Below are positions 56,670 through 64,000 of a DNA stretch of 64,000 nucleotides, one piece after another (position 1 is the stretch's first letter; each line of letters starts with the position of its first letter). Source of the DNA: HGM04593 sp045661205 (GTDB lineage Bacteria > Bacteroidota > Bacteroidia > Bacteroidales > Bacteroidaceae); assembly GCA_045661205.1 (NCBI GenBank), contig JAZRFE010000026.1, positions 28,207 to 92,206 on the forward strand, written 5' to 3'. The notes under the pieces are model-generated. The model was not told where the DNA came from and did not search any database. It was given only the letters and a program-made list of their open reading frames with translations. The translations under genes were made by a program, and so were the position numbers.

Positions 56670-57299
56670 ATGAAATTTATAAGAGTAATTATAGCGAGTG
56701 TTGTTTTTGCTACAATGGCAACAGCATGTTGCAACAGCAATGCTGATGTGGAAAAGTGTGATAAGAACTGTGTTATCGAGAATATAATGGCTCGTCGCAG
56801 CATACGCAACTATAAACCCGAGACTGTGGATAGAGAGACAATGAAAAAAATCCTCGAGTGTGGCATAAATGCTCCCAACGGACAGAATAAACAGTCGTGG
56901 GAAGTGCGTGTGGTCGATAATCCTGCCATTATGGAGGAGATTAAGGCTATTATGGCTGCTGCCTATCCCGATGACGAGGCTAAAAGAGTGACAGGTTGTT
57001 TTCGCGGTGCCCCTGTGATGACATTCATCGCTCGCGACCTCTCTTACGATTTTTCGGCTTACGATTGCGGACTTCTTGCCGAGAATATGATGCTTTCGGC
57101 AACATCGCTCGGAGTAGGTTCCATTTGCTTGGGCAGCCCTGTGCGTTTCATCAACGACAACCCTGCATGTGCCCCCATTTTGGAGAAGTTGGGATTCAGT
57201 GAGGGTTACAAACTTGCTTTGTGCGTGGGGTTCGGTTATGCCAATGAGTCACCCGATGCCAAGCCCCGCGATTGGGGAAAAGTGAAGTTTGTAGATTGA
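56670..57299 (+). CDS. Nitroreductase-family protein with lipoprotein signal
   Basis: 209 aa; start at 56670 (MKFIRVIIASVVFATMATAC). Residues 1-19 form a signal peptide with a lipobox-like ATAC (C20), so it should be lipidated and envelope-bound. The rest is a nitroreductase-fold flavoprotein: MARRSIRNYKPETVDRETM (FMN phosphate region), INAPNGQNKQSWEVRVV, GLLAENMMLSATSLGVGSICLGSPV and LALCVGFGYANE. The family reduces nitro compounds or quinones with NAD(P)H. An exported member is unusual because FMN and NAD(P)H are cytoplasmic. Confidence 0.85.
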   Translation: MKFIRVIIASVVFATMATACCNSNADVEKCDKNCVIENIMARRSIRNYKPETVDRETMKKILECGINAPNGQNKQSWEVRVVDNPAIMEEIKAIMAAAYPDDEAKRVTGCFRGAPVMTFIARDLSYDFSAYDCGLLAENMMLSATSLGVGSICLGSPVRFINDNPACAPILEKLGFSEGYKLALCVGFGYANESPDAKPRDWGKVKFVD

Positions 57300-57315
57300 T
57301 AAATTTATAAACATT

Positions 57316-57355
57316 AAAAATGGTGCCTCACTTTATAAAATGAGGCACCATTTTT
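57316..57355. terminator. Bidirectional terminator nitroreductase/GH95
   Basis: 15-bp perfect stem (57316-57330, AAAAATGGTGCCTCA, with 57341-57355) between convergent genes, with A and T runs at both ends. Confidence 0.95.
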
Positions 57356-57367
57356 AATTATTCTTTA

Positions 57368-59872
57368 TTATAGTCTTGTTAGTTTGCCATCTTTGGCTGT
57401 TATACGGTAACTGTTGCCTTTTTTTGTGTTAAATGATAGTGTGCTTGTTCCGTATCTTAAATTGCAATGTGAGCCGTTTTTAGAGGTTATTACAGCCTCT
57501 TTCAATTTTCCCTCGCTCCATATTATTTCTACGTCGAAACCTCCTTTGGCACAAATTCCCGCAATGCGGCCTTCGTTCCATGCGTCGGGTAGGGCGGGCA
57601 GCAGGTGTATGAAGCCCATGTGGCTCTGCATTAGCATCTCTGTGATTCCTGCCGTTCCTCCGAAATTACCATCTATCTGGAAGGGTGCGTGTGTGTCCCA
57701 TAGATTGTCGAGTGTGCCGTTCTTCAACAGATTGCCAAATAGGGTATAGGCGTGGTTTCCGTCGTGCAGACGTGCCCATTGGTTCAGTTTCCAACCCATG
57801 CTCCATCCTGTGGCTCCGTCGCCTCGGTGCTCAAGCACCACTCGGGATGCTTCGGCAAGGTCGGGTGTGGTTACTGGCGACACTGTGTGTCCCGGGTGCA
57901 GGCCGAATAGGTGGTTCACATGGCGATGTTGGTCTTTTGGGTTGTCGATATCCTTGCTCCATTCCATCAACTGTCCGTAGCGACCAATTTTATAGGGTGC
58001 AAGGTTGGCAAGCACTTTGTTCCACTCTTTGCGCAGTTTGGCATCCACTCCCAGCACTTTGCTTGCTTCTATGGCGTCGATGAGTATCTCGCGTATTACA
58101 GCGTGTACAAACGTTGCCCCTTGGTCTACGGGGCCATGTTCGGGCGATGTTGAGGGTGCGGCTGTGTAGCTGCCGTCGTCGCGTTTCCACAGATAGTCTG
58201 TTGCAAACATCGCACTGCTCTTTATTATCTCATATCCTGTCTCTTTGAGGAATTTTTTGTCGCGTGTGTAGTCGTAATACTCCCACACGTGTGTTGCAAG
58301 CCAGGGGCCTGCCATGGGGTTGAAGTTCCACGACATCTCCTGACTGCTCAGCGGTGCTGTAAATCCGAAAATATTTCCCGATATTCCCGCCGTCCAGCCT
58401 CGTGCACCATAGTAGGCTTTGGCTGTCACGGTGCCTGGTTTTATGAGTGTCTTTATAAAGTCCACCATCGGAAGCATACACTCTGTGAGGTTGGTGGCGC
58501 ATGCAGGCCAATAGTTCATCTGTATGTTGATGTTGTTGTGGTAGTCTACGTGCCAGGGGCCATCGACATTGTTGTGCCACAATCCTTGCAAATTGGCGGG
58601 CATGTTTCCCGCACGCGAGCTTGCTATAAGCAGGTATCGGCCGAACTGAAAATATATCTGTTCCAGCCCATAGTCGGATTTTCCTTGACGGTAGCGTGCA
58701 AGACGTTGTGGAGTGGGGAGGTCGTTCACTCCCGGATATTCGAGAGTCATTGGGGCGTTGGGGTTCAGTTGCAATTGCACACGACCGAAGAGTGCCGAGT
58801 AGTCGGCATAGTGCTCCTCGAACAGTTTTTTGAAGCCCTTTTCCTTTGCTGCTTTCATCCACGCGGCGGTAGTCTCGTCGGGGTTTATACCTACATATGC
58901 TTGTGCGTCGTCAAAGTCGGGTGCAAAGTTCATCTTGTAGTCGGTGTCTGCCGTTACGTAGAATATCACTTCGTCGGCTCCCGATATATATATTTTTCCA
59001 TCCTTGACAGTGGTTGTTCCACCCTTGCACTCACTCTCGATGCGTACGGTATATTTCATGCCATTGTTGTCGAGGGTGGCACGGTATGTGAGTCCGCTGT
59101 TGCCGGTAGCCTCCATAGTGCCTTCGCTCACAGGGTTGGGTGCGTAGCTGAATATCAAATTTTGCTTGCCGGGTTTGTCGGCACTATATTGTATCACCAT
59201 CATGTTTGCGGGGTGCGAGACAAAGTATTTGCGGGTGAAATTTATATTGTCTTTCTCGTACTGCACGACAGCTACTGCCGAGTCGAGAGAGAGGGCGCGT
59301 TTGTAGTCGCCCATTCCCACAAGGCTGTGTCCCGTCTCTATGTAGAACTCGCCCATTGTGGTGAAGTTTCCGAAACGGAAAGGCTTTTCGTCGTTGTACT
59401 CATACGATGCTTTTCCATTGAAATTCTCGCGGGTGAGCTTTGCTGCCTTTGCATCGTCGCCATCCTTGAATGCCTGACGGATATCTTTAAGTAGATGTGC
59501 CGAATTTTTGTTTACATCCCAATAATATTTTGCACCTTTCGAGGTGTTGGGTCCGCCGCGCCACAATGTCTTTTCGTTGAAGGTTATTCTCTCGGCCTCC
59601 ACCGAACCAAGAATATTTGCGCCGATGTTGCCGTTGCCAATAGGGAGTGATTGCGACTCCCACTCCCTGTCTCGGTTGTAGTTTTCATATCCGGCTGTCT
59701 CGGGTTTTCCTTTGTCGCGCCACAGGTCGGGGCGACCACCGTACCACAAGGCTTGTCCTTTGAGGCTCGTTGGTTGGTCGAACCAAACGGACAGGCCATG
59801 CGTGTAGTCGCTTTGTGCATGCGTGGCGATGCTTACAAGAAGCACAGCTATTATTACTCTTATTTTATTCAT
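57368..59872 (-). CDS. GH95 family glycoside hydrolase (alpha-L-fucosidase/galactosidase type)
   Basis: 834 aa with a signal peptide (1-19). WESQSLPIGNGNIGANILGSVEAERITFNEKTLWRGG is the GH95 N-terminal signature. The (alpha/alpha)6 core has ANLQGLWHNN and HVDYHNNINIQMNYWPA (about 440-457), where the substrate Asn pair lies, PSTSPEHGP with E578 as the likely general acid, and HRHVNHLFGLHPG further on. GH95 enzymes invert and remove alpha-1,2-fucose or L-galactose from mucin, milk or xyloglucan chains. It is transcribed 10 bp behind the CotH gene. Confidence 0.92.
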   Translation of the reverse strand: MNKIRVIIAVLLVSIATHAQSDYTHGLSVWFDQPTSLKGQALWYGGRPDLWRDKGKPETAGYENYNRDREWESQSLPIGNGNIGANILGSVEAERITFNEKTLWRGGPNTSKGAKYYWDVNKNSAHLLKDIRQAFKDGDDAKAAKLTRENFNGKASYEYNDEKPFRFGNFTTMGEFYIETGHSLVGMGDYKRALSLDSAVAVVQYEKDNINFTRKYFVSHPANMMVIQYSADKPGKQNLIFSYAPNPVSEGTMEATGNSGLTYRATLDNNGMKYTVRIESECKGGTTTVKDGKIYISGADEVIFYVTADTDYKMNFAPDFDDAQAYVGINPDETTAAWMKAAKEKGFKKLFEEHYADYSALFGRVQLQLNPNAPMTLEYPGVNDLPTPQRLARYRQGKSDYGLEQIYFQFGRYLLIASSRAGNMPANLQGLWHNNVDGPWHVDYHNNINIQMNYWPACATNLTECMLPMVDFIKTLIKPGTVTAKAYYGARGWTAGISGNIFGFTAPLSSQEMSWNFNPMAGPWLATHVWEYYDYTRDKKFLKETGYEIIKSSAMFATDYLWKRDDGSYTAAPSTSPEHGPVDQGATFVHAVIREILIDAIEASKVLGVDAKLRKEWNKVLANLAPYKIGRYGQLMEWSKDIDNPKDQHRHVNHLFGLHPGHTVSPVTTPDLAEASRVVLEHRGDGATGWSMGWKLNQWARLHDGNHAYTLFGNLLKNGTLDNLWDTHAPFQIDGNFGGTAGITEMLMQSHMGFIHLLPALPDAWNEGRIAGICAKGGFDVEIIWSEGKLKEAVITSKNGSHCNLRYGTSTLSFNTKKGNSYRITAKDGKLTRL

Positions 59873-59882
59873 ATTGCGTTGT

Positions 59883-62800
59883 TTACAGCTTTACTTTTAT
59901 AGTCTTGTTCTTTGTGCGTACAATGTATAATCCATTGTCGAGAACAATAGGTTCACCCGCATAATTGTTGATTTCCTTCACAAGTGTTCCGGCGATAGAG
60001 TAAACAGATACACTGTTGTTGTCTGCACCTGTTACAACGATGCTGTTACCATAAACTTTAATGGTTACATCAGTGTCGGCTACCGAAACAATGTCAGTTG
60101 TGATATTTATATCGAATTGTGTCTCCTTCATTCGTTTTTCCAAATTCAAGACATCAACAGCAAGAATATCTTTGATTTGTGCCTTATAAGGCTCTTCGGT
60201 TGTATATTGACTGTTGTTCAGTTCTATATTGAAAATAGGATTGTCACATACAAGCGAGGTTCCGTTTTTATTGTATGCTACAATGCGGTAATGCTCGTTT
60301 GTGATTTGTGCATAAACAACTGTGTCTCCCTGAGCATTGTTTTGTGCAGTAATTTTTTCAACTGATATATCTGTCGGTATTATAATATCTGCCTGAATTG
60401 CCTTTATTTCTTCTTGTGTGTTGTTCTGTATATACACAGGAATAGTAGTGGTGTTTTCCGCACTGCTTGCATCGTCAGTCATAAGTACTGCTTTTGAAAC
60501 AGGGGTGTTGTAGTGGTACAGTGATGGAACAGGCTCGCCGTATGCAAGCTGTTTCACTGTATTGTTCAAGTCTTTCACGTCTATATTTCCGTTGTTGTCG
60601 CTATCGGCCTTTTTCATATTGAACCCTTCATTCTCGGTTTTACCATTAAGGTAATCGACGAGCAACGCAACGTCGCGTATTGTCAGCATGTCGTTGCAGT
60701 CGATGTCGCCAAGCAGTGTGTGGATTAAGTCTGTAATGTCAAACTTTGTGAGGAGCGAAGCTATGTAGTCGTGGCGATTTTGCATCCAATTCTGCATTTG
60801 TTCAATCTTAAATCCATATTCGTCTCCATCGCCCCATAAGTAATAGTTGTTTTCGAACGAGGGTTCTACAAAAGTGTAATAATCGTTTATAAACTCTTTG
60901 ACCTCTTCGATGTGTTTCGCCTTGATAAACTCTTTCCACACTTTGTAGTAGTGTGTCAGGAACTCATCGTTGGCCATCAATACTTGGAAGAAGTTTTTAC
61001 CGTTTCCACTCATTGAAAGAAGTTTTAACTTGTAGTCGATGTCGAAGTAGCTGTGGGTGTTCTCGTAGCCGAAAGCCCAGTCGAAATCCCACAATGGTCC
61101 GAATTTTATTTTCGATTCAGGTGAGTACATGTCGGCTTTCCACAGGTATGTACTTTTAGGGTGGCAAAGCTCTTTGTTGAGTATTAATTCGTTTACCAAA
61201 ATAAAACGTGCGGCAACGTCAAGGTCGAGATATTTGCCAAGTTCGCCGGTATTGTAATAGAGGGCATCTTCAAATTTTGCAAAATCTTCTTGAATTGAAT
61301 TGAATTTTGCCTCTCTCTCTTCTTCGTTGTAGTCGTTAAGGTCGGGGTCCTTGATGTTTACAGGGAGATTGTACTTATCCGATCTGAACCTGTAATCTTC
61401 GTCGAAGTAATCATCGAGTTCGAGTATGTATCCAAGGTCTTCTTCCTCGTCTACGCTGTTGTTGCTGAGTCCTATGTGCTCGGTAAACATGTAGTTTCCC
61501 TTGTATTCTCCATTGATATAAAGCTCTACGGGGATAATGTGGTTGGTGTAGGGCACTTCGATAAGCTGTCCAACCTTCATGGCTATGGCATTTGCCATGA
61601 GTGCTCCTCTCTGTGCATTGGCAAGCAACACCCAGCTTTTGCCTTTTGTCAGGCCGAAAGGTTTCACTTTAGAGTCAAACTTAAGTCTGTATGGTTTTTT
61701 GGGGTAGCTCCATGTAGAGTTTCCGCGACCTTTAATCATTACAGAGTCGGCAAAGTCGTCGTACATTCCGTTTCCCGAAATACTTATTTTTGCATCAAGA
61801 TATGTCTCTTTGGTGATACTCGATGCAGAGTGTATCATGTCTATGTCTATGCGGAGAACCTCACTATAGTCTGCAAGCCAATCGGGTACAACTGTGTATA
61901 TACGGCCAAAGGGCACTTTTACATCTTGGTTTGCACCTTGTACTGTTGCATTCATTATGACGTTATAGCCGGGGTAGGTTACTGTATATTTCACATCCTC
62001 GGCAAAGCGGTTACGTGTTTTTTTGCTTGTTTGCAGCTGGTTGCCTATATATGCAATAGCTCGTTCTTCGCTCAGTTGGAAACTTGCTGTCAGGCTCTTG
62101 CCTATCGAATTAAAGCTCACCTCTATCTTCTCGTTCGAGCAGTCAGCAACGACGTCAACATTCAGATTGGCATTGTATTTATTATTGAATTTGTATGACG
62201 TCATATAGGGCAACTGCGGTATTTCGTTGCTTATGTCTTTGTATTCGCTTTTGTGATACTTTATTGTGTTGCCCGAAGTCAATGGTACATATAATGTATC
62301 GCCCTCTTGGTATTGCTCTTTTGCAAGTGTGTTTGAGGGGTATGCGTCAATTCCGCCGTCGGCAAGAGATATGAATATGCAAGGCTCACTAAACACATCG
62401 ATGGTGTTGTAGATGATATTAACGTCATCATCGTCATCATCGTCGCCTATCGGGTCGTCAATATTAATCATATCTTCTGTAAACTCGCATCCTTTCGGGG
62501 TGATTCCGCACAATGTGGGGCTGAACTCAAATTCGCTCTTGTTTGGTCTTCCGTACCACTCCAAAGAGAATTCCTTTATGGGGCTCTCAAATGTCAGCTC
62601 TATGTAGTGGTATTCGTCGGGTGCGCCATTACCATAATTTGAGTGGAAATAGTTGTTCAGCACTCCGTCGTTCAATGCCGGCAGTCCATCACCATCTCTG
62701 CCGTTGAACTCGTTATAGTCGCAGTTTGATGTTACTGTATATGCTATGGGGTTACCATCGGCATCGAGCACTCTGAATTCTCCGAGTACAAAGAAGCAAA

Positions 62801-63575
62801 AACCATTCGCTCTATTGTCAGGTTGATTGGTCTCTACGACAGTGAAACGTAATCCTTTGGTATTGGTGTTAAGGTTGTATAGTTTTGTTTTCACGTAATT
62901 CTGCATTACCATCACTCCGTTTTCTTCGGTATTTAAAATTTTACCGCCATTGGGTGCAGATATTGTGTAGTTCCACGGTTCTATCATATCTTCTGTAAAC
63001 TCGCATCCTTTCGGGGTGATTCCGCACAATGTGGGGCTGAAATCAAAATCGCTGTTATTTGGTCTTCCGTACCACTCCAAAGAGAATTTGCTTATCGGCT
63101 TTTCGAATGTAAGCTCTATGTAGTGGTATTCTTCGGGTGCACCATTGCTATAATTCGAGTGGAAATAATTGTTTAGTATTCCGTCGTTCAATGCCGGCAG
63201 TCCGTCACCATCTCTGCCGTTGAATTCATTATAGTCGGCATTTGAAGTAACTGTATATGCAACAGGGTTTCCATCTGCATCGAGTACTCTGAATTCGCCG
63301 AGTACAAAATAACAGTAGCCATTTCTTGTACTGCCTTTATTGGTTTCAACGACAGTGAAACGCAATCCCTGGGTTTCGGTGTTAAGGTTGTATAGTTTTG
63401 TTTTTACGTAATTCTGCATTACCATCACTCCGTTTTCTTCGGTATTTAAAATTTTACCGCCGTCGGGTGCGAATATTGTGTAATACCAATCTGTGCCTGA
63501 GAACTCAGAAGCTTGTGCGGTTGCTCCTAATATGCTCAATGTAACTGTCAGAATAGATAAAAATATACGTTTCAT
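59883..63575 (-). CDS. Secreted CotH-kinase/dockerin protein with duplicated N-terminal module
   Basis: 1230 aa. Signal peptide (1-22); two ~171-residue beta-modules (30-200 and 201-372) that are nearly identical; an Asp-run linker near 376-385; Ig-like region to about 575; CotH domain (about 600-930) with KGRGNSTWSYPKKPYRLKF near 610, FTEHIGLSNNS and GPLWDFDWAFGYE near 828; a type I dockerin-like pair (about 948-1012) LLGDIDCNDMLTIRDVALLVDYL and ADSDNNGNIDVKDLNNTV; a cohesin-like beta-domain; and a sorting tail with VYSIAGTLVKE. CotH domains are protein kinase-like and phosphorylate secreted proteins in spores. It is probably first in an operon with GH95. Confidence 0.85.
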   Translation of the reverse strand: MKRIFLSILTVTLSILGATAQASEFSGTDWYYTIFAPDGGKILNTEENGVMVMQNYVKTKLYNLNTETQGLRFTVVETNKGSTRNGYCYFVLGEFRVLDADGNPVAYTVTSNADYNEFNGRDGDGLPALNDGILNNYFHSNYSNGAPEEYHYIELTFEKPISKFSLEWYGRPNNSDFDFSPTLCGITPKGCEFTEDMIEPWNYTISAPNGGKILNTEENGVMVMQNYVKTKLYNLNTNTKGLRFTVVETNQPDNRANGFCFFVLGEFRVLDADGNPIAYTVTSNCDYNEFNGRDGDGLPALNDGVLNNYFHSNYGNGAPDEYHYIELTFESPIKEFSLEWYGRPNKSEFEFSPTLCGITPKGCEFTEDMINIDDPIGDDDDDDDVNIIYNTIDVFSEPCIFISLADGGIDAYPSNTLAKEQYQEGDTLYVPLTSGNTIKYHKSEYKDISNEIPQLPYMTSYKFNNKYNANLNVDVVADCSNEKIEVSFNSIGKSLTASFQLSEERAIAYIGNQLQTSKKTRNRFAEDVKYTVTYPGYNVIMNATVQGANQDVKVPFGRIYTVVPDWLADYSEVLRIDIDMIHSASSITKETYLDAKISISGNGMYDDFADSVMIKGRGNSTWSYPKKPYRLKFDSKVKPFGLTKGKSWVLLANAQRGALMANAIAMKVGQLIEVPYTNHIIPVELYINGEYKGNYMFTEHIGLSNNSVDEEEDLGYILELDDYFDEDYRFRSDKYNLPVNIKDPDLNDYNEEEREAKFNSIQEDFAKFEDALYYNTGELGKYLDLDVAARFILVNELILNKELCHPKSTYLWKADMYSPESKIKFGPLWDFDWAFGYENTHSYFDIDYKLKLLSMSGNGKNFFQVLMANDEFLTHYYKVWKEFIKAKHIEEVKEFINDYYTFVEPSFENNYYLWGDGDEYGFKIEQMQNWMQNRHDYIASLLTKFDITDLIHTLLGDIDCNDMLTIRDVALLVDYLNGKTENEGFNMKKADSDNNGNIDVKDLNNTVKQLAYGEPVPSLYHYNTPVSKAVLMTDDASSAENTTTIPVYIQNNTQEEIKAIQADIIIPTDISVEKITAQNNAQGDTVVYAQITNEHYRIVAYNKNGTSLVCDNPIFNIELNNSQYTTEEPYKAQIKDILAVDVLNLEKRMKETQFDINITTDIVSVADTDVTIKVYGNSIVVTGADNNSVSVYSIAGTLVKEINNYAGEPIVLDNGLYIVRTKNKTIKVKL
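62467..63490 (-). repeat. Tandem ~513/516-bp direct repeat inside the CotH gene
   Basis: Encodes the two N-terminal modules. Long stretches are identical at base level, for example the ~50 bases around 62471-62525 recur at 62987-63041 (offset 516). One codon is added in the second module (TNQPDNRANG against TNKGSTRNG), so the offset is 513 upstream and 516 downstream of it. This indicates a recent duplication. Confidence 0.9.
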
Positions 63576-63619
63576 ATATAAGAACTGAATTTTATTGATG
63601 ATAATCAGAATTTAGCAAG

Positions 63620-63662
63620 CATACCCTTACCTTTGTCGAGGAATGGCAAAGATAAGGGTATG
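63620..63662. promoter_or_regulatory. Inverted repeat carrying -7 boxes in both arms; probable CotH promoter
   Basis: 16-bp arms (63620-63635 and 63647-63662) pair with one mismatch around an 11-base spacer. On the minus strand the inner part reads TATCTTTG (63647-63654), a perfect -7 box 71 bp before the CotH ATG; on the plus strand it reads TACCTTTG (63628-63635). A T-run follows the right arm on the plus strand. It may also end transcription of the gene at 63679. Confidence 0.6.
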
Positions 63663-63678
63663 TTTTTATTTAAAATCT

Positions 63679-64000
63679 TTACTCTACGTTCTTTACAATC
63701 ACCTTTTTCTTGTTAATGATGTAGATACCGGGTGCTGTTATTTTTTCAATTTTTCTACCTGTGAGGTCGTATATATCCTGTTCCTCGCCAGCCGCCTCAA
63801 TATCTTCGATACCTGTGGTCTCGTCGTAGTAGAGTACTATGGCGCTTGCCGAGTTTGTACTTGCGGGCAGTGCCTTGATGTTTATTGCAAATGGCAACAA
63901 TGTTCCGGCCTGTGTGGTCTTTGTGTATTTGTTGCTTCCCTGCACATAGGTACCAATCTTGTAGCTTGTTCCTACATAGGATGCAAGCAGATAGTCTGTT
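63679..64000 (-). CDS. C-terminus of a secreted protein with sorting-type tail (cut by window edge)
   Basis: 107 residues open to the right edge, reading backwards from the stop at 63679. The last part is IYDLTGRKIEKITAPGIYIINKKKVIVKNVE-like (YDLTGRK...APGIYI), the common Bacteroidetes C-terminal tail also seen on the M60-like pair. Upstream, LPFAINIKALPASTNSASAIVLYYDETTGIED resembles the beta-rich end of a larger secreted enzyme. The catalytic part is outside the window, so no function can be given. Confidence 0.75.
   Translation of the reverse strand, partial: TDYLLASYVGTSYKIGTYVQGSNKYTKTTQAGTLLPFAINIKALPASTNSASAIVLYYDETTGIEDIEAAGEEQDIYDLTGRKIEKITAPGIYIINKKKVIVKNVE

Noticed and set aside
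63620..63662. Invertible (phase-variable) promoter
   Set aside because: The arms are only 11 bp apart, too short a segment for site-specific inversion, and no invertase gene is near.
1..64000. CRISPR arrays, tRNA, rRNA, transposases, prophage
   Set aside because: No spaced direct repeats, no cloverleaf with TTCGA arm, and no transposase or integrase motifs seen in any gap or gene.

Overview
The window is chromosomal DNA of a Bacteroidales bacterium (Bacteroides/Prevotella-like; I cannot place the genus from sequence alone). The evidence is the promoter type (a -33 TTTG and a -7 TAnnTTTG instead of sigma70 boxes), nearly absent Shine-Dalgarno sequences, a SecD-SecF fusion, a three-gene menaquinone-type fumarate reductase/succinate dehydrogenase, AspT/YidE-type transport, DUF4491 and DUF6576 proteins, and many secreted proteins with Bacteroidetes C-terminal sorting-like tails. 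I see no rRNA, tRNA, CRISPR array, insertion sequence or prophage.

1-6.7 kb: the start of a PBP4-type D-Ala-D-Ala carboxypeptidase (cut by the window edge), a secreted clan GH-D (alpha-galactosidase-like) glycoside hydrolase, nadB, an AspT/YidE-type transporter, and a small chagasin-like protein whose signal peptide seems to have been lost by a double frameshift. 6.7-23 kb: secDF, two overlapping rhomboid proteases, HU, argS behind a tandem hairpin/promoter element, RNase H, two LtaS-like membrane sulfatase-fold transferases, a radical SAM protein, and the frd/sdh operon on the minus strand. 23-31 kb: mnmG, then a perfect 16-bp parS-like palindrome, then apt-uvrC-dtd-mazG-like-deoC and a double-domain esterase. 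31-46.5 kb: polyprenyl diphosphate synthase, polA, an SGNH hydrolase, ychF (behind the same kind of hairpin/promoter element as argS), lgt, DUF4491, mutS, a START-like protein, an LptF/G permease, ribBA and an aminotransferase.

46.4-47.3 kb is an AT-rich island with no gene. After it the content changes from housekeeping to secreted accessory proteins: a DUF5077/DUF3472 protein and two tandem M60-like (enhancin/mucinase-type) metallopeptidases in one + strand operon, two AT-rich orphan genes, a lipoprotein nitroreductase, and on the minus strand a GH95 fucosidase-type enzyme paired with a CotH-kinase/dockerin protein that carries a recent internal duplication, plus the C-terminus of another secreted protein. 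With no SusC/SusD pair present, this region reads as a locus for attacking host or plant glycoproteins and glycans.

The most notable items are the parS-like site beside mnmG, the shared hairpin-plus-promoter element in front of argS and ychF, the tandem M60-like peptidases, the CotH/dockerin protein with a duplicated module, and the chagasin-like gene with an out-of-frame signal peptide. Coordinates and motifs come from direct reading; family names rest on remembered motifs and were not checked by database search.
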